Shown: positions 1-7,467 of the stretch, one piece after another
How positions within the stretch are numbered: position 1 is the stretch's first letter
How the letters are laid out: the number at the start of each line of letters is the position of its first letter
DNA from: Endozoicomonas elysicola
GTDB taxonomy: Bacteria > Pseudomonadota > Gammaproteobacteria > Pseudomonadales > Endozoicomonadaceae
Reading direction: 5' to 3'
Length of the DNA stretch: 64,000 nucleotides
Assembly (NCBI RefSeq): GCF_000710775.1
Contig: NZ_JOJP01000001.1
Coordinates: forward strand, 2,215,729 to 2,279,728
Notes under the pieces: model-generated
Databases searched by the model: none
Told to the model about the DNA's origin: nothing
Seen by the model: the letters and a program-made list of their open reading frames with translations, nothing else
Position numbers and translations under genes: made by a program

Positions 1-358
1 TCATGGTGTCTTCTGAGGTCGGATCCAGCATGTCATAAAGGGCGGCTATTTTACCGTCAGAGTCGGCAATCAGTGGATAATTGATGGTGGTGTTCTGTGT
101 CTCTTCAATATCCTTGATCCAGCTATGGTGGGATTCGACAGGGTCAACACTGAGTCCTATAACTTTAACCCCTCTAGAGTCAAACTCATCCTTTAATTGG
201 GCAACACGGCCAAGCTCAGTGGTGCAGACAGGGGTGAAGTCTTTGGGGTGTGAAAATAAAACCGCCCATTGATTATCAAGCCAGTCATGAAAAGTTAAAT
301 CGCCTTCAGTCGTTGTTGCCGTAAAGTCAGGTGCTGTATCTCCAAGCCTGATGCCCAT
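1..358 (-). CDS. Peroxiredoxin, 1-Cys Prx6-like (3' part beyond window)
   Basis: Only the first 119 codons are inside the window; the gene runs off the left edge. The N-terminus has the AhpC/TSA thioredoxin fold start (MGIRLGDTAPDF) and the peroxidatic motif PKDFTPVC with the catalytic Cys at residue 45, preceded by the Pro and Thr of the PxxxTxxC signature. The position and the GVKVIGLSVDP segment that follows point to the Prx6 (1-Cys) subgroup, which reduces hydrogen peroxide and organic peroxides in the cytoplasm. Whether a resolving Cys exists cannot be judged from the visible part. The ATG at 358 is the natural start because the conserved N-terminus begins there. It is transcribed in the same direction as the neighbouring hsaA but separated from it by about 200 bp, and no functional link is evident. 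Confidence 0.9.
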   Translation of the reverse strand, partial: MGIRLGDTAPDFTATTTEGDLTFHDWLDNQWAVLFSHPKDFTPVCTTELGRVAQLKDEFDSRGVKVIGLSVDPVESHHSWIKDIEETQNTTINYPLIADSDGKIAALYDMLDPTSEDTM

Positions 359-562
359 GTAAAACCTCTTATTTTATTTGAAGAAAGGTGCGAAATAAGG
401 ATGAATTTTCCTGATTCCAAGTCCGAAGAATAGATTAATTTATGAATTTTGTTCTTCAGGTTTTTTCAGTAGTTAAAGCGAGAGAAGAGAGTCAGGGGGG
501 AAGAGAAAGGGGGAGGGAAGTAACAGGGCTGCTGTTATCAGCCCTGTTACAGAGGGGATTTC

Positions 563-1747
563 TTAAAGGAAAAAATCAGTAGTTTCACGGCCCATCACGA
601 CACCGCCAAAGTTGCGTGCATACTTGGCAGGCTGGTTGGCAACGTGTGTACGACCGGTCTGAATATCACGGAAAGCCTGGTTAACTTTGTGACCATTATG
701 AATAGCAGCTGAGCCACAGTGCAGGTAAAGCTCTGTAATTGCATCGGCACAACGAGAAGCGACAACCGCAGAGTCATAACGCATTTTAACGCGTTCTTCG
801 ATGGCCAGAGGTTCACCTTCTTCAGCGCGCTCACTCAAAATATCAAAGTTTTTGAAGAGAATGGTTTTCAAATCGCTGACGACCATCATCGCATTAGCCG
901 CTGCAGTTTGTGCGCCAGGGTCTTCAACAACCGCTTTCCCGTCATGAAGGGCAATGCGCTTGCGGTTAAAGTCAACGAAATCATCCACGGCACCTTTCAG
1001 TGCGCCAATAGCTGCTGAAGAAACGGCGCGAACAAAGATCTGTCCGAAGGGCAGCTTGAACAGTGGTGCAGTGTTTACTGCATTGCCTGGGCTGTTCTGC
1101 ATAAAACCATCCAGAGAGCGGTGCGTGCGGTACTCTGGCACAAATTTGTCTTTTACCACGACATCATGAGAGCCGGTAGCCTGCAGCCCCATGGTGTCCC
1201 AGTTGTCCACGATCTCGTAATCTTCCCGAGGTACCAGGAATGTCCGGTAGTCAGGTGCCTCGCCTTCGTTTTTTGGCGGAACAATGGCTCCCAGAAATGC
1301 CCATTCGCAGTGCTTGGAGCCGGAGGAGAAGCCCCATTTACCGCTGAGCTTGTAACCACCTTCTACATGTTCCACTTTACCAACCGGCATATAAGAAGAG
1401 GAGATGAGAACGCTGGTGTCTTCACCCCAGACATCCTGGGCAGCGCGATCATCAAACAGGGCCAGCTGCCAGTTGTGGATAGCAACGACACCGAGAACCC
1501 AAGCTGAAGACATACAGCCTTCGGCCAGGGTCATCTGAACTTCGAAAAAGTCATGAGGCTTCAGCTCGTAGCCACCCCATTTTGCAGGCTGGAGAATTCG
1601 GAAGAAACCCGCTTCCTGAAAATCTGCAATGGTTTCGTCGTGCAGTTTGCCCTGGTTATTGGCTTCAGCTGTGCGCTCTTTCAGTACTGGCACCAATTCC
1701 CGGGCTCGTTCGTAGAGTTTCTGCCGAATCTGATCTTGATCACTCAT
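563..1747 (-). CDS. hsaA: 3-HSA 4-monooxygenase, oxygenase component (HsaA/TesA2-like)
   Basis: The 394-residue protein has the acyl-CoA-dehydrogenase fold of class D flavin-dependent monooxygenases and matches the usual HsaA length. Recognisable segments are an N-terminal helical domain, the middle beta-domain GLQATGSHDVVV and a C-terminal helical region with HCGSAAIHNGH. HsaA uses reduced FMN supplied by HsaB to hydroxylate 3-hydroxy-9,10-secoandrosta-1,3,5(10)-triene-9,17-dione at C4, giving the catechol cleaved by HsaC. The reductase HsaB lies 1.3 kb away on the other strand, separated by a zinc-finger ORF, so the two components are probably transcribed divergently. The start ATG at 1747 has a GGAG about 11 bases upstream. 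Other group D hydroxylases (4-hydroxyphenylacetate type) share the fold; the steroid neighbourhood decides the assignment. Confidence 0.85.
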   Translation of the reverse strand: MSDQDQIRQKLYERARELVPVLKERTAEANNQGKLHDETIADFQEAGFFRILQPAKWGGYELKPHDFFEVQMTLAEGCMSSAWVLGVVAIHNWQLALFDDRAAQDVWGEDTSVLISSSYMPVGKVEHVEGGYKLSGKWGFSSGSKHCEWAFLGAIVPPKNEGEAPDYRTFLVPREDYEIVDNWDTMGLQATGSHDVVVKDKFVPEYRTHRSLDGFMQNSPGNAVNTAPLFKLPFGQIFVRAVSSAAIGALKGAVDDFVDFNRKRIALHDGKAVVEDPGAQTAAANAMMVVSDLKTILFKNFDILSERAEEGEPLAIEERVKMRYDSAVVASRCADAITELYLHCGSAAIHNGHKVNQAFRDIQTGRTHVANQPAKYARNFGGVVMGRETTDFFL

Positions 1748-2134
1748 TATTATTATCTCCAGTTGTCACCGGTTTGGATGAGGCCTTACCTGGATTTGAT
1801 CAGTATCTTCTACTGTTGGCTGGCGCCAATTGGGTTTATTCCTGGCAAGACCACTGTACTCCAGTTCCCCGAAAGCACGCTCCGGTAGGGCGCTCTTAAC
1901 TGTGGATTGAAACAGTCTGGCAGGCAACCGACATACTCTAAATGGACCATCTTGCATACGGTTGGAGAAACTTATATGGATGTTTATTGTCTTTTGATTG
2001 TATGACGTATATCTGGCAGATTGCCGGAAAGAGCCGATTTTGCATCAGGTCAGATGGCGGGGGCTCCATAAGTCAATAGTTTTAAGTGTCATATAGCTCT
2101 TAGAGCTTCAAATACCTTAATTTGGGTTGTTGAT
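1748..2134. other. Intergenic region upstream of hsaA, no gene supported
   Basis: About 390 bp separate hsaA (minus) from the zinc-finger ORF (plus). The only ORFs here are short, have no recognisable protein character and lack ribosome binding sites. The AT-rich part around 1970-2130 is suited to divergent promoters. A TGGACCATCTTGCAT stretch at 1943-1957 loosely resembles the 17-bp element found upstream of hsaB and hsaD, but the match is too weak to call. Confidence 0.4.
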
Positions 2135-2772
2135 GTGCAAGGGCCTCAAATCGATATTCAATATTGCCAGTCCTCATCTAGTGGAACGAGTGATCGATCT
2201 GATGATGTTGGACGAAGTTTTAGTGGTCGAGGGGTTAAAACTCAAAAGGAAGTTCTTTTATTTGCAAAACAATCAAAGATGGGCGGTCAGGTGATGTTTG
2301 ATTGTGCATTATACAATGACTGTAAAGGTAAGCAATTTGGGCTAATGGTCAAGCATCTAAACAAAACTCATTTCATGGTCAGGCCATTTCAGTGTGCTGA
2401 TTGTAATGTTGGTTTTCATAACTCCGCACTGCTTGCTGGCCATCGTCACACTACAAAGCATCTCTCTAATACAAAGTATCAACATGAGAATGTTTTTGAT
2501 TCAGTCTATTATTCTCGAAATGAACCTTATTCTGTGGAAGCTTGTGCAATAGAAAAGCAAGTTTCTAAAGACGATATGATAGCCCCTTTGAAGAGGGGTT
2601 CAAAGCTACTTATCAACGTAAACTTGAAGCTCATATTGATGAGCTGGAAGAGGAGGAATATGACATTGTATTTAACTGGCTGCGTCCTGCAGGGCTATTT
2701 GAAATTGGCAGTGATAAGCACATCGAACTCATAGAGAGGCTTCATAAGATAAGAGTGCTAAATTTGCGATAA
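2135..2772 (+). pseudogene. C2H2 zinc-finger protein gene with one frameshift
   Basis: The first frame (GTG at 2135) encodes two zinc-finger-like units. The first is C57-x5-C63-x10-H74-x4-H79. The second is a canonical C87-x2-C90-x12-H103-x5-H109 with a Phe before the first Cys, joined by a short linker containing RPF. Around 2585-2590, in a C4T3 run, the coding signal moves to the next frame. That frame reads an acidic, well-formed tail (EEGFKATYQRKLEAHIDEL, then a FNWLRPAGLFEIG segment) and stops at 2772. Adding one base in the run would give about 212 residues. Classical tandem C2H2 fingers are eukaryote-like and rare in bacteria. A role in binding DNA, or as a secreted effector in host cells, is inference only. 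It sits between hsaA and hsaB without evident metabolic reason. The GTG start is uncertain. A sequencing error is the alternative to a true break. Confidence 0.6.
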
Positions 2773-2946
2773 GAAAATTGAACTAAGATCATTGCAATAT
2801 TCATTGTTTCCCTATGTTGAGCGACTTCCCGTGACGCCGGGTTCATAGCCCTGCAGTATTTATTCTCTTACTTGCTTATGTGTAAATAGTGCTTGCCTGA
2901 TTAACTCTGTTTTCTGGCAGAAGCACCATTTTAGCTGTTAGTCCCC

Positions 2947-2963
2947 TTGGACGATGATGCTCT
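2947..2963 (+). promoter_or_regulatory. Candidate shared operator upstream of hsaB
   Basis: TTGGACGATGATGCTCT lies 107 bp upstream of the hsaB start. A copy differing at one base occurs at 19564-19580 upstream of hsaD, and both are preceded by a GCTGT...TAGTC stretch at nearly the same spacing. Function is inferred; the regulator is unknown. Confidence 0.45.
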
Positions 2964-3070
2964 CTGGTCACAACGACACAATTCAGGCAGCGCTGTTGTA
3001 AGTGCATCGGAGGCTATTCTCAGACAGCCTCGAAAAACGTATTCTCAGCGAATTGATCCAGGAGCGGATA

Positions 3071-3586
3071 ATGACTAATTCCAAACAGCGCCATGAACCG
3101 TTGAAAGAGCAGATGCTTCAATCCATGCGCCGCCTGGCCAGCTCTGTGACTGTTGTTTCCTCCACAAATGGGGAGCAGCGTCATGCGATGGCGGCGACTG
3201 CTGTGACTTCTTTGTCCGTTGAGCCACCTTCATTGCTGGTTTGTGTTAATCAGTCTACGGCCATGCATGCGCTTCTGGAAGAAGGTGTGGATTTTTGTGT
3301 CAATATTCTCAGCCGTGAGCAGGAAGAAGTTTCGGCCATGTGTGGCGGCAAGGCGCATGGTGAAGACCGTTTTCTGACAGGTAACTGGGAGAGCAGTGAA
3401 GAAGGTCTGCCCTATCTCTCAGATGCGCAGTCAGTGCTGATTTGTGAGCAGGATGGTAAATACAGCTACGGCACACACACCATCTATATAGGTCGCATCA
3501 AACAGATTCAGAACAGTGAGGATGTCAGCCCACTGATTTATGTTGATGGCCGTTATACAACCTCCGCCGAGGCGGTAACAGCCTGA
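3071..3586 (+). CDS. hsaB: Flavin reductase component of 3-HSA hydroxylase (HsaB/TesA1-like)
   Basis: The 171-residue protein has the small flavin reductase fold (FMN-binding split barrel): LASSVTVVSS near residue 25, the AMAATAVTSLSVEPPSLLVCVN core near 40-65, the FCVNILS strand, and GRYTT at the C-terminus. It would reduce FMN with NAD(P)H for the HsaA oxygenase. The ATG at 3071 is chosen because AGGAG at 3060-3064 sits six bases before it and the family N-terminus starts there; a longer reading frame from 3002 has no such signal. It is followed after 49 bp by the KstD-like gene, with the SDR and KshB-like genes in series, so it probably leads a steroid-ring operon. Reductases of other two-component hydroxylases look the same; the assignment rests on hsaA nearby. 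Confidence 0.83.
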   Translation: MTNSKQRHEPLKEQMLQSMRRLASSVTVVSSTNGEQRHAMAATAVTSLSVEPPSLLVCVNQSTAMHALLEEGVDFCVNILSREQEEVSAMCGGKAHGEDRFLTGNWESSEEGLPYLSDAQSVLICEQDGKYSYGTHTIYIGRIKQIQNSEDVSPLIYVDGRYTTSAEAVTA

Positions 3587-3635
3587 TTTAGTCACCCCTT
3601 TTTATATAAAAAATAATAAAAAGAAGAGAGACCTT

Positions 3636-5336
3636 ATGAGTCGTCCATCCGAAGAACGAAATGCTTTAAAGGTAGAGAGTGCGGACCAGATCCAGTGGCA
3701 CGATGAGCGTGATGTTGTCGTGGTTGGTTTTGGTGGTTCGGGTGTGGCGGCGGCGCTTGAGGCTCGTTATCACCGTGTTTCTGTATTGGCGCTGGATCGC
3801 TTTTTTGGTGGTGGTGCTACGGCACGCAGCGGTGGCGTCGTATACTCCGGTGGGGGGACCGAGTTTCAAAAAGCAGAAGGTTTCGATGATACCCCGGAGG
3901 AGATGTTTAATTACCTTCGTCAGGAAACAGGCGATGCGGTAAAAGAGGAAACACTTAAGCGTTTCTGTGATCAGAGTGCGACGAATCTGCGTTGGCTGCA
4001 GAGTCATAATGTTGAGTTCTCTGGTCAAATTCCACCGGTGAAAACGTCCTATCCAAGTGATAAGTACTATCTCTATTACTCCGGTAATGAGGCTGTCGGA
4101 AGTTATGCAAAGCATGCGAAGCCTGCTCCCCGGGGGCATCGGGCGAAAGGTCCGGGTCTTTCCGGTGCGTCTCTGTTTGCACCGTTAAAAGCTTCCGCCC
4201 TTGCCAGGGGGGTTGAATTACAGGTTCAAAGTGATGTTCGTCGTCTGGTGTGTGATGAATCCGGATCGGTACTCGGTGTAGAAGTTCGTCGTTTGATGCC
4301 CGGTACTAAAGCGGCGCGCAATCATAAACGGTGGTCTAATCTGGCGACGGCTATTCATAATTATTCTCCCAAGCTTGCTTTCAAGGTCCGTGGCAAGGTT
4401 CGGGCTCTCGAAGAAAGTGCCGGAGTTGTTCAATACATTCGCGCCAGAAAAGGGGTGGTTCTGACTGCGGGTGGTTTCATCTTTAACCGTGAAATGGTCA
4501 AACAGTACGGCCCAAAATATCAGGAAGGTTTATCACTGGGAACCACAGGGTGCGACGGCAGTGGTATTCAGATGGGCATGGGCGCGGATGCAGCGATTGA
4601 TCGAATGGATAAGCTGAGTGCCTGGCGATTTATTAACCCTCCGCTGGCCTGGGCACAGGGGATTGTGGTTAATGATCACGGCGAGCGTTACTGCAATGAA
4701 GAGGTTTATGGAGCCAAGCTGGGTTATGAGATGGTTGAGCATCACAATGGCCGTGCAACACTGATTCTTAATAAAGACCTCTTCAAACAGGCATTTAATC
4801 AGGTGTTGCCAGGTAAGATCTGGTTTTTCCAGACTGCTCCAGCCTTGATGAGCATGTATCTGAACTGCAAGAAGGCCAGCTCTATTGCTGAACTGGCGAA
4901 AAAGATTAAGGTTCCTGAAGGCGCACTGGCGGCCACAATCCAGAGTTATACCGATGCAGCAAAGGGCCTTGCAGAAGATGAATTAGGTAAGTCCAGCGGA
5001 TTTCTGGCGCCTCTGGATCAGGGCCCCTGGTATGCAATGGATATCTCCTTCAATAGTTCTGTTTTCCCCTGCCCAATGATTACTCTGGGCGGTCTGAAGG
5101 TGAATGAGGAAACTGGCCAGGTTCTGGATCAAAAAGGGGATGGAATATCCGGCTTGTACTCTGCAGGTAGAAATGCGATTGGTGTGGCTTCAAACCTATA
5201 CGTAAGTGGTCTTTCAATTGCTGATTGCATTTTTTCTGGTCGTCGTGCTGGTAGCAGCGTGGCCCGGGTTGGTGAGAAATTAGTGAATACAGCGGAGCAG
5301 TCCGCAAGTAAGGAGGCTGTAAATGAAGCGGGTTGA
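3636..5336 (+). CDS. FAD-dependent 3-ketosteroid dehydrogenase family protein (KstD-like)
   Basis: The 566-residue flavoprotein belongs to the fumarate reductase/3-ketosteroid dehydrogenase family. An FAD-binding Rossmann motif DVVVVGFGGSGVAAA is near residues 25-40, followed by GGGATARSGG. The C-terminal FAD segment TLGGLKVNEETGQVLD...GLYSAGRNA closes the fold. Family members oxidise the steroid A ring (delta-1 or delta-4(5alpha) dehydrogenation). The C-terminal NLYVSGLSIADCIFSGRRAG differs from the classical delta-1 KstD ending, so the exact bond oxidised is left open. The ATG at 3636 follows a purine-rich AGAGAG. The next gene starts inside this one (14-bp overlap), showing translational coupling with the SDR. 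Its place beside hsaB, the SDR and a KshB-like reductase fits ring A/B activation. Confidence 0.75.
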   Translation: MSRPSEERNALKVESADQIQWHDERDVVVVGFGGSGVAAALEARYHRVSVLALDRFFGGGATARSGGVVYSGGGTEFQKAEGFDDTPEEMFNYLRQETGDAVKEETLKRFCDQSATNLRWLQSHNVEFSGQIPPVKTSYPSDKYYLYYSGNEAVGSYAKHAKPAPRGHRAKGPGLSGASLFAPLKASALARGVELQVQSDVRRLVCDESGSVLGVEVRRLMPGTKAARNHKRWSNLATAIHNYSPKLAFKVRGKVRALEESAGVVQYIRARKGVVLTAGGFIFNREMVKQYGPKYQEGLSLGTTGCDGSGIQMGMGADAAIDRMDKLSAWRFINPPLAWAQGIVVNDHGERYCNEEVYGAKLGYEMVEHHNGRATLILNKDLFKQAFNQVLPGKIWFFQTAPALMSMYLNCKKASSIAELAKKIKVPEGALAATIQSYTDAAKGLAEDELGKSSGFLAPLDQGPWYAMDISFNSSVFPCPMITLGGLKVNEETGQVLDQKGDGISGLYSAGRNAIGVASNLYVSGLSIADCIFSGRRAGSSVARVGEKLVNTAEQSASKEAVNEAG

Positions 5337-6072
5337 TGGAAAGGTTTGTATTATCACCGGTGCCGCCAGTGGTATGGGTAAAGAAGATGCACTTTTGTTT
5401 GCAGCCGAAGGTGCAAAGGTGGTGCTGACAGATCTGAATGAAGACGCCGGTAAAGCCCTTGCTGCAGAAATTGGTGAAAATGCGCTGTTTATTCGTCAGG
5501 ATATCAGCAGTGAGGCAGACTGGCAGAACGTAATAAAAGAAACATTGAATGTTTTTGGTCGGTTGGATGTATTGGTCAATAATGCGGGTATTTTGATTCC
5601 TGGTTCTATTGAAGATACCTCTCTGGATCTTTGGCAAAAGATTAACCGGGTGAATGGGGATGGTTATTTCCTTGGCTGTAAGTATGCAGTTAAGGCGATG
5701 AAAGAGACCGGTGGTGGCTCAATCATCAATATGTCATCGGTTGCAGCACTGGCAGGTATGCCACATTTCTGTGCGTACTCTGCCTCCAAGGGGGCGGTCA
5801 CCGCGTTGACCCGTGCCGTTGCGGTTCACTGTCGAGAGCGTGGTTATCGGATACGTTGTAACAGTGTTCATCCTGATGGTGTTGATACCCCCATGACTCA
5901 GCCTTTTACCGGTGGGCCGCAGTCAGAAGAAATAAAAAATGATCCGAAAAGTCGGATGTGTGATCCGAAAGAGATCGCCAGTCTGGTGTTGTTTCTGGCA
6001 TCTGACGAATCTAGGTTCGTCAATGGCAGTGAGTTTAAAATTGATAACGCCCAGACGGTATCAGGGGTTTAG
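5323..6072 (+). CDS. Short-chain dehydrogenase, hydroxysteroid dehydrogenase type
   Basis: The 249-residue classical SDR has the TGAASGMG coenzyme motif at about residue 12, the Asp of VLTDLNE favouring NAD(H), NNAG near 87, the catalytic Ser in MSSVAA near 140 and YSASK near 154. It ends with the usual VNGSEFKIDNAQTVSGV. Closest in style to 3alpha/20beta- or 17beta-hydroxysteroid dehydrogenases, it would interconvert a steroid hydroxyl and ketone, probably feeding 3-keto substrate to the overlapping flavoprotein. Its start overlaps the previous gene by 14 bp and has a strong AAGGAGG about 8 bases upstream, so the two are translationally coupled. The position oxidised cannot be read from the sequence, and SDR substrate predictions are generally weak. 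Confidence 0.8.
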   Translation: MKRVDGKVCIITGAASGMGKEDALLFAAEGAKVVLTDLNEDAGKALAAEIGENALFIRQDISSEADWQNVIKETLNVFGRLDVLVNNAGILIPGSIEDTSLDLWQKINRVNGDGYFLGCKYAVKAMKETGGGSIINMSSVAALAGMPHFCAYSASKGAVTALTRAVAVHCRERGYRIRCNSVHPDGVDTPMTQPFTGGPQSEEIKNDPKSRMCDPKEIASLVLFLASDESRFVNGSEFKIDNAQTVSGV

Positions 6073-6093
6073 GAACGGATTAGGAGTTGAGAG

Positions 6094-7191
6094 ATGAGTA
6101 GTTCAGAAGCTATAGCGGTTCAAGAGGTTGCACAAGAAAGTGCACCAAAACAGCGCTACCATCGTCTGGAAGTAGCTGCTGTCATCGAAGAAACCCACGA
6201 TAGCAAGTCCGTGGTGTTCAGTATTCCTGAAGAGGTCCGGGAGCAATTCGAATATCTGCCTGGTCAGTTTCTGACGTTGAAAGTCCCTTATGAAGGCAAG
6301 CAGCTCACTCGTTGTTACTCATTGGCCAGCTCGCCACATGTGGATCCTGAGCATAAGGTGACGATCAAGCGGGTGGACGGTGGTCGAATATCTAACTGGA
6401 TTAACGACGGAGTTAAAGCCGGTGATCTGATTGAAGTGATGCCGCCAGCAGGTTTGTTTCATCTAACCAGCAAAACCCCTCCTGGCGATATTGTTCTCTT
6501 TGGTGGTGGCTCTGGTATCACACCGGTGTTCTCAATCCTGAAGTCAGCACTGAAAACAACCGATCGCAAAGTAAAGCTGATTTATGCTAACAGGGATGAC
6601 CAGTCGGTCATCTTCAAGGATGAAATGAAAGCGATTGCTGCAGAGAATATTGATCGTCTGGAGGTGGTTCATATTCTGGACTCTGTTCACGGCTTTCTGA
6701 CTCAGCCCATGGTAAAACAGTTGGTTGAAGGGCATGAGAATGGTGAGTATTTTATCTGCGGCCCAGGGCCTTTCATGGATACGGTTGAGTCATCACTGAT
6801 CGGTTTGGGTGAGCCCCGTGAGCGGATTCACACTGAGCGTTTTGTCTCTCCACCGGATCCTGATCAGGCCGAAGCTGCAGCTAAAGAAGCAAAAGCTGCA
6901 GCAGAAGGCTCAATTACTACCCAGTTCGTAGCTGAGCTGGATGGTGAGGTGCATGAAGTCGCCTATGAGAAAGGGGATACCCTGCTTCAGGCTATGCAGA
7001 AAGTGGATCTTGATGCCCCGGCATCCTGTGAAGAAGGCATGTGTGGTGCCTGTATGTGCATGGTAGAGAGTGGTGAGACTCAGCTGGGTCTTAACGAGGT
7101 ACTTTCAGAAGCTGAGCTAGAAGAAGGGTGGACGTTAGCCTGTCAGAGTCGTCCATTGAGCAATGACGTTAAGGTTAAGTTCCCTGATTAA
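6094..7191 (+). CDS. kshB: Ferredoxin-type oxidoreductase, KshB-like (3-ketosteroid 9alpha-hydroxylase reductase)
   Basis: The 365-residue protein has the FNR-like order FAD domain, NAD domain, C-terminal plant-type [2Fe-2S] domain. The FAD motif RCYSLASSP is near residue 73, the GGGSGITPV NAD loop near 140, and the iron-sulfur cluster ligands follow CEEGMCGAC (Cys 312, 317, 320) with a fourth Cys near 350. This matches KshB/HmpB and PaaE-type reductases, which pass electrons from NADH to a Rieske oxygenase. In a steroid cluster the partner would be KshA, which hydroxylates C9 and triggers B-ring opening. No Rieske oxygenase gene is in the window, so KshA must be elsewhere or another partner is used. 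An Ala/Glu-rich linker (AEAAAKEAKAAAEG) joins the NAD and Fe-S domains. AGGAG lies 10 bases before the start. Confidence 0.78.
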   Translation: MSSSEAIAVQEVAQESAPKQRYHRLEVAAVIEETHDSKSVVFSIPEEVREQFEYLPGQFLTLKVPYEGKQLTRCYSLASSPHVDPEHKVTIKRVDGGRISNWINDGVKAGDLIEVMPPAGLFHLTSKTPPGDIVLFGGGSGITPVFSILKSALKTTDRKVKLIYANRDDQSVIFKDEMKAIAAENIDRLEVVHILDSVHGFLTQPMVKQLVEGHENGEYFICGPGPFMDTVESSLIGLGEPRERIHTERFVSPPDPDQAEAAAKEAKAAAEGSITTQFVAELDGEVHEVAYEKGDTLLQAMQKVDLDAPASCEEGMCGACMCMVESGETQLGLNEVLSEAELEEGWTLACQSRPLSNDVKVKFPD

Positions 7192-7207
7192 ACCTTTAAG
7201 TACCCAA

Positions 7208-7350
7208 GCCTATGAAATCATATTTTCTGACTCACTGGACAGCCGCTCTGCCACGTTGCAACTTTGGTCACATAGCCCTGCTATGCTTCCGCCGTTGTGC
7301 CTTGCATAGCAACTGTTCAATAAGCCAGAAATATTCGACTTCATATGGCC
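7208..7350. repeat. Palindromic element with CCATATGAA-type ends
   Basis: The left end (GCCTATGAAATCA...TTTTCTGAC) and the right end (CAGAAATATTCGACTTCATATGGCC) are imperfect inverted copies over about 35 bp. They enclose GC-richer DNA containing CATAGCCCTGCTATG. A shorter version with the same arm sequence occurs at 18074-18124. It lies between the KshB-like gene and the next hairpin and codes for nothing recognisable. The shape is that of a small non-autonomous element. Confidence 0.55.
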
Positions 7351-7358
7351 GGATACTT

Positions 7359-7430
7359 AACCACAAAGCACACAGAGCTCACAAAGATTATATTTCTTGA
7401 TTCTTTGTGTTCTTCGTGACCTTTGTGGTT
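7359..7430. repeat. Dispersed hairpin repeat, family A copy 1
   Basis: Inverted arms AACCACAAAG...CTTTGTGGTT enclose CACAGAGCTCACAAAG and CTTTGTGTTCTTCGTGA. It is one of seven related hairpins in the window, all between genes. It lies just upstream of the acyl-CoA synthetase gene and could terminate or separate transcription. Confidence 0.8.
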
Positions 7431-7467
7431 CCAAGTGGTTCAAAAAATAAATAAGAAGCGACCGGTT

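Noticed and set aside
5080-5637. Long minus-strand ORF (185 codons) opposite the KstD-like and SDR genes
   Set aside because: Antisense to two clearly coding genes; its sequence has no domain, is His/Gln-rich as expected for reverse frames, and has no ribosome site.
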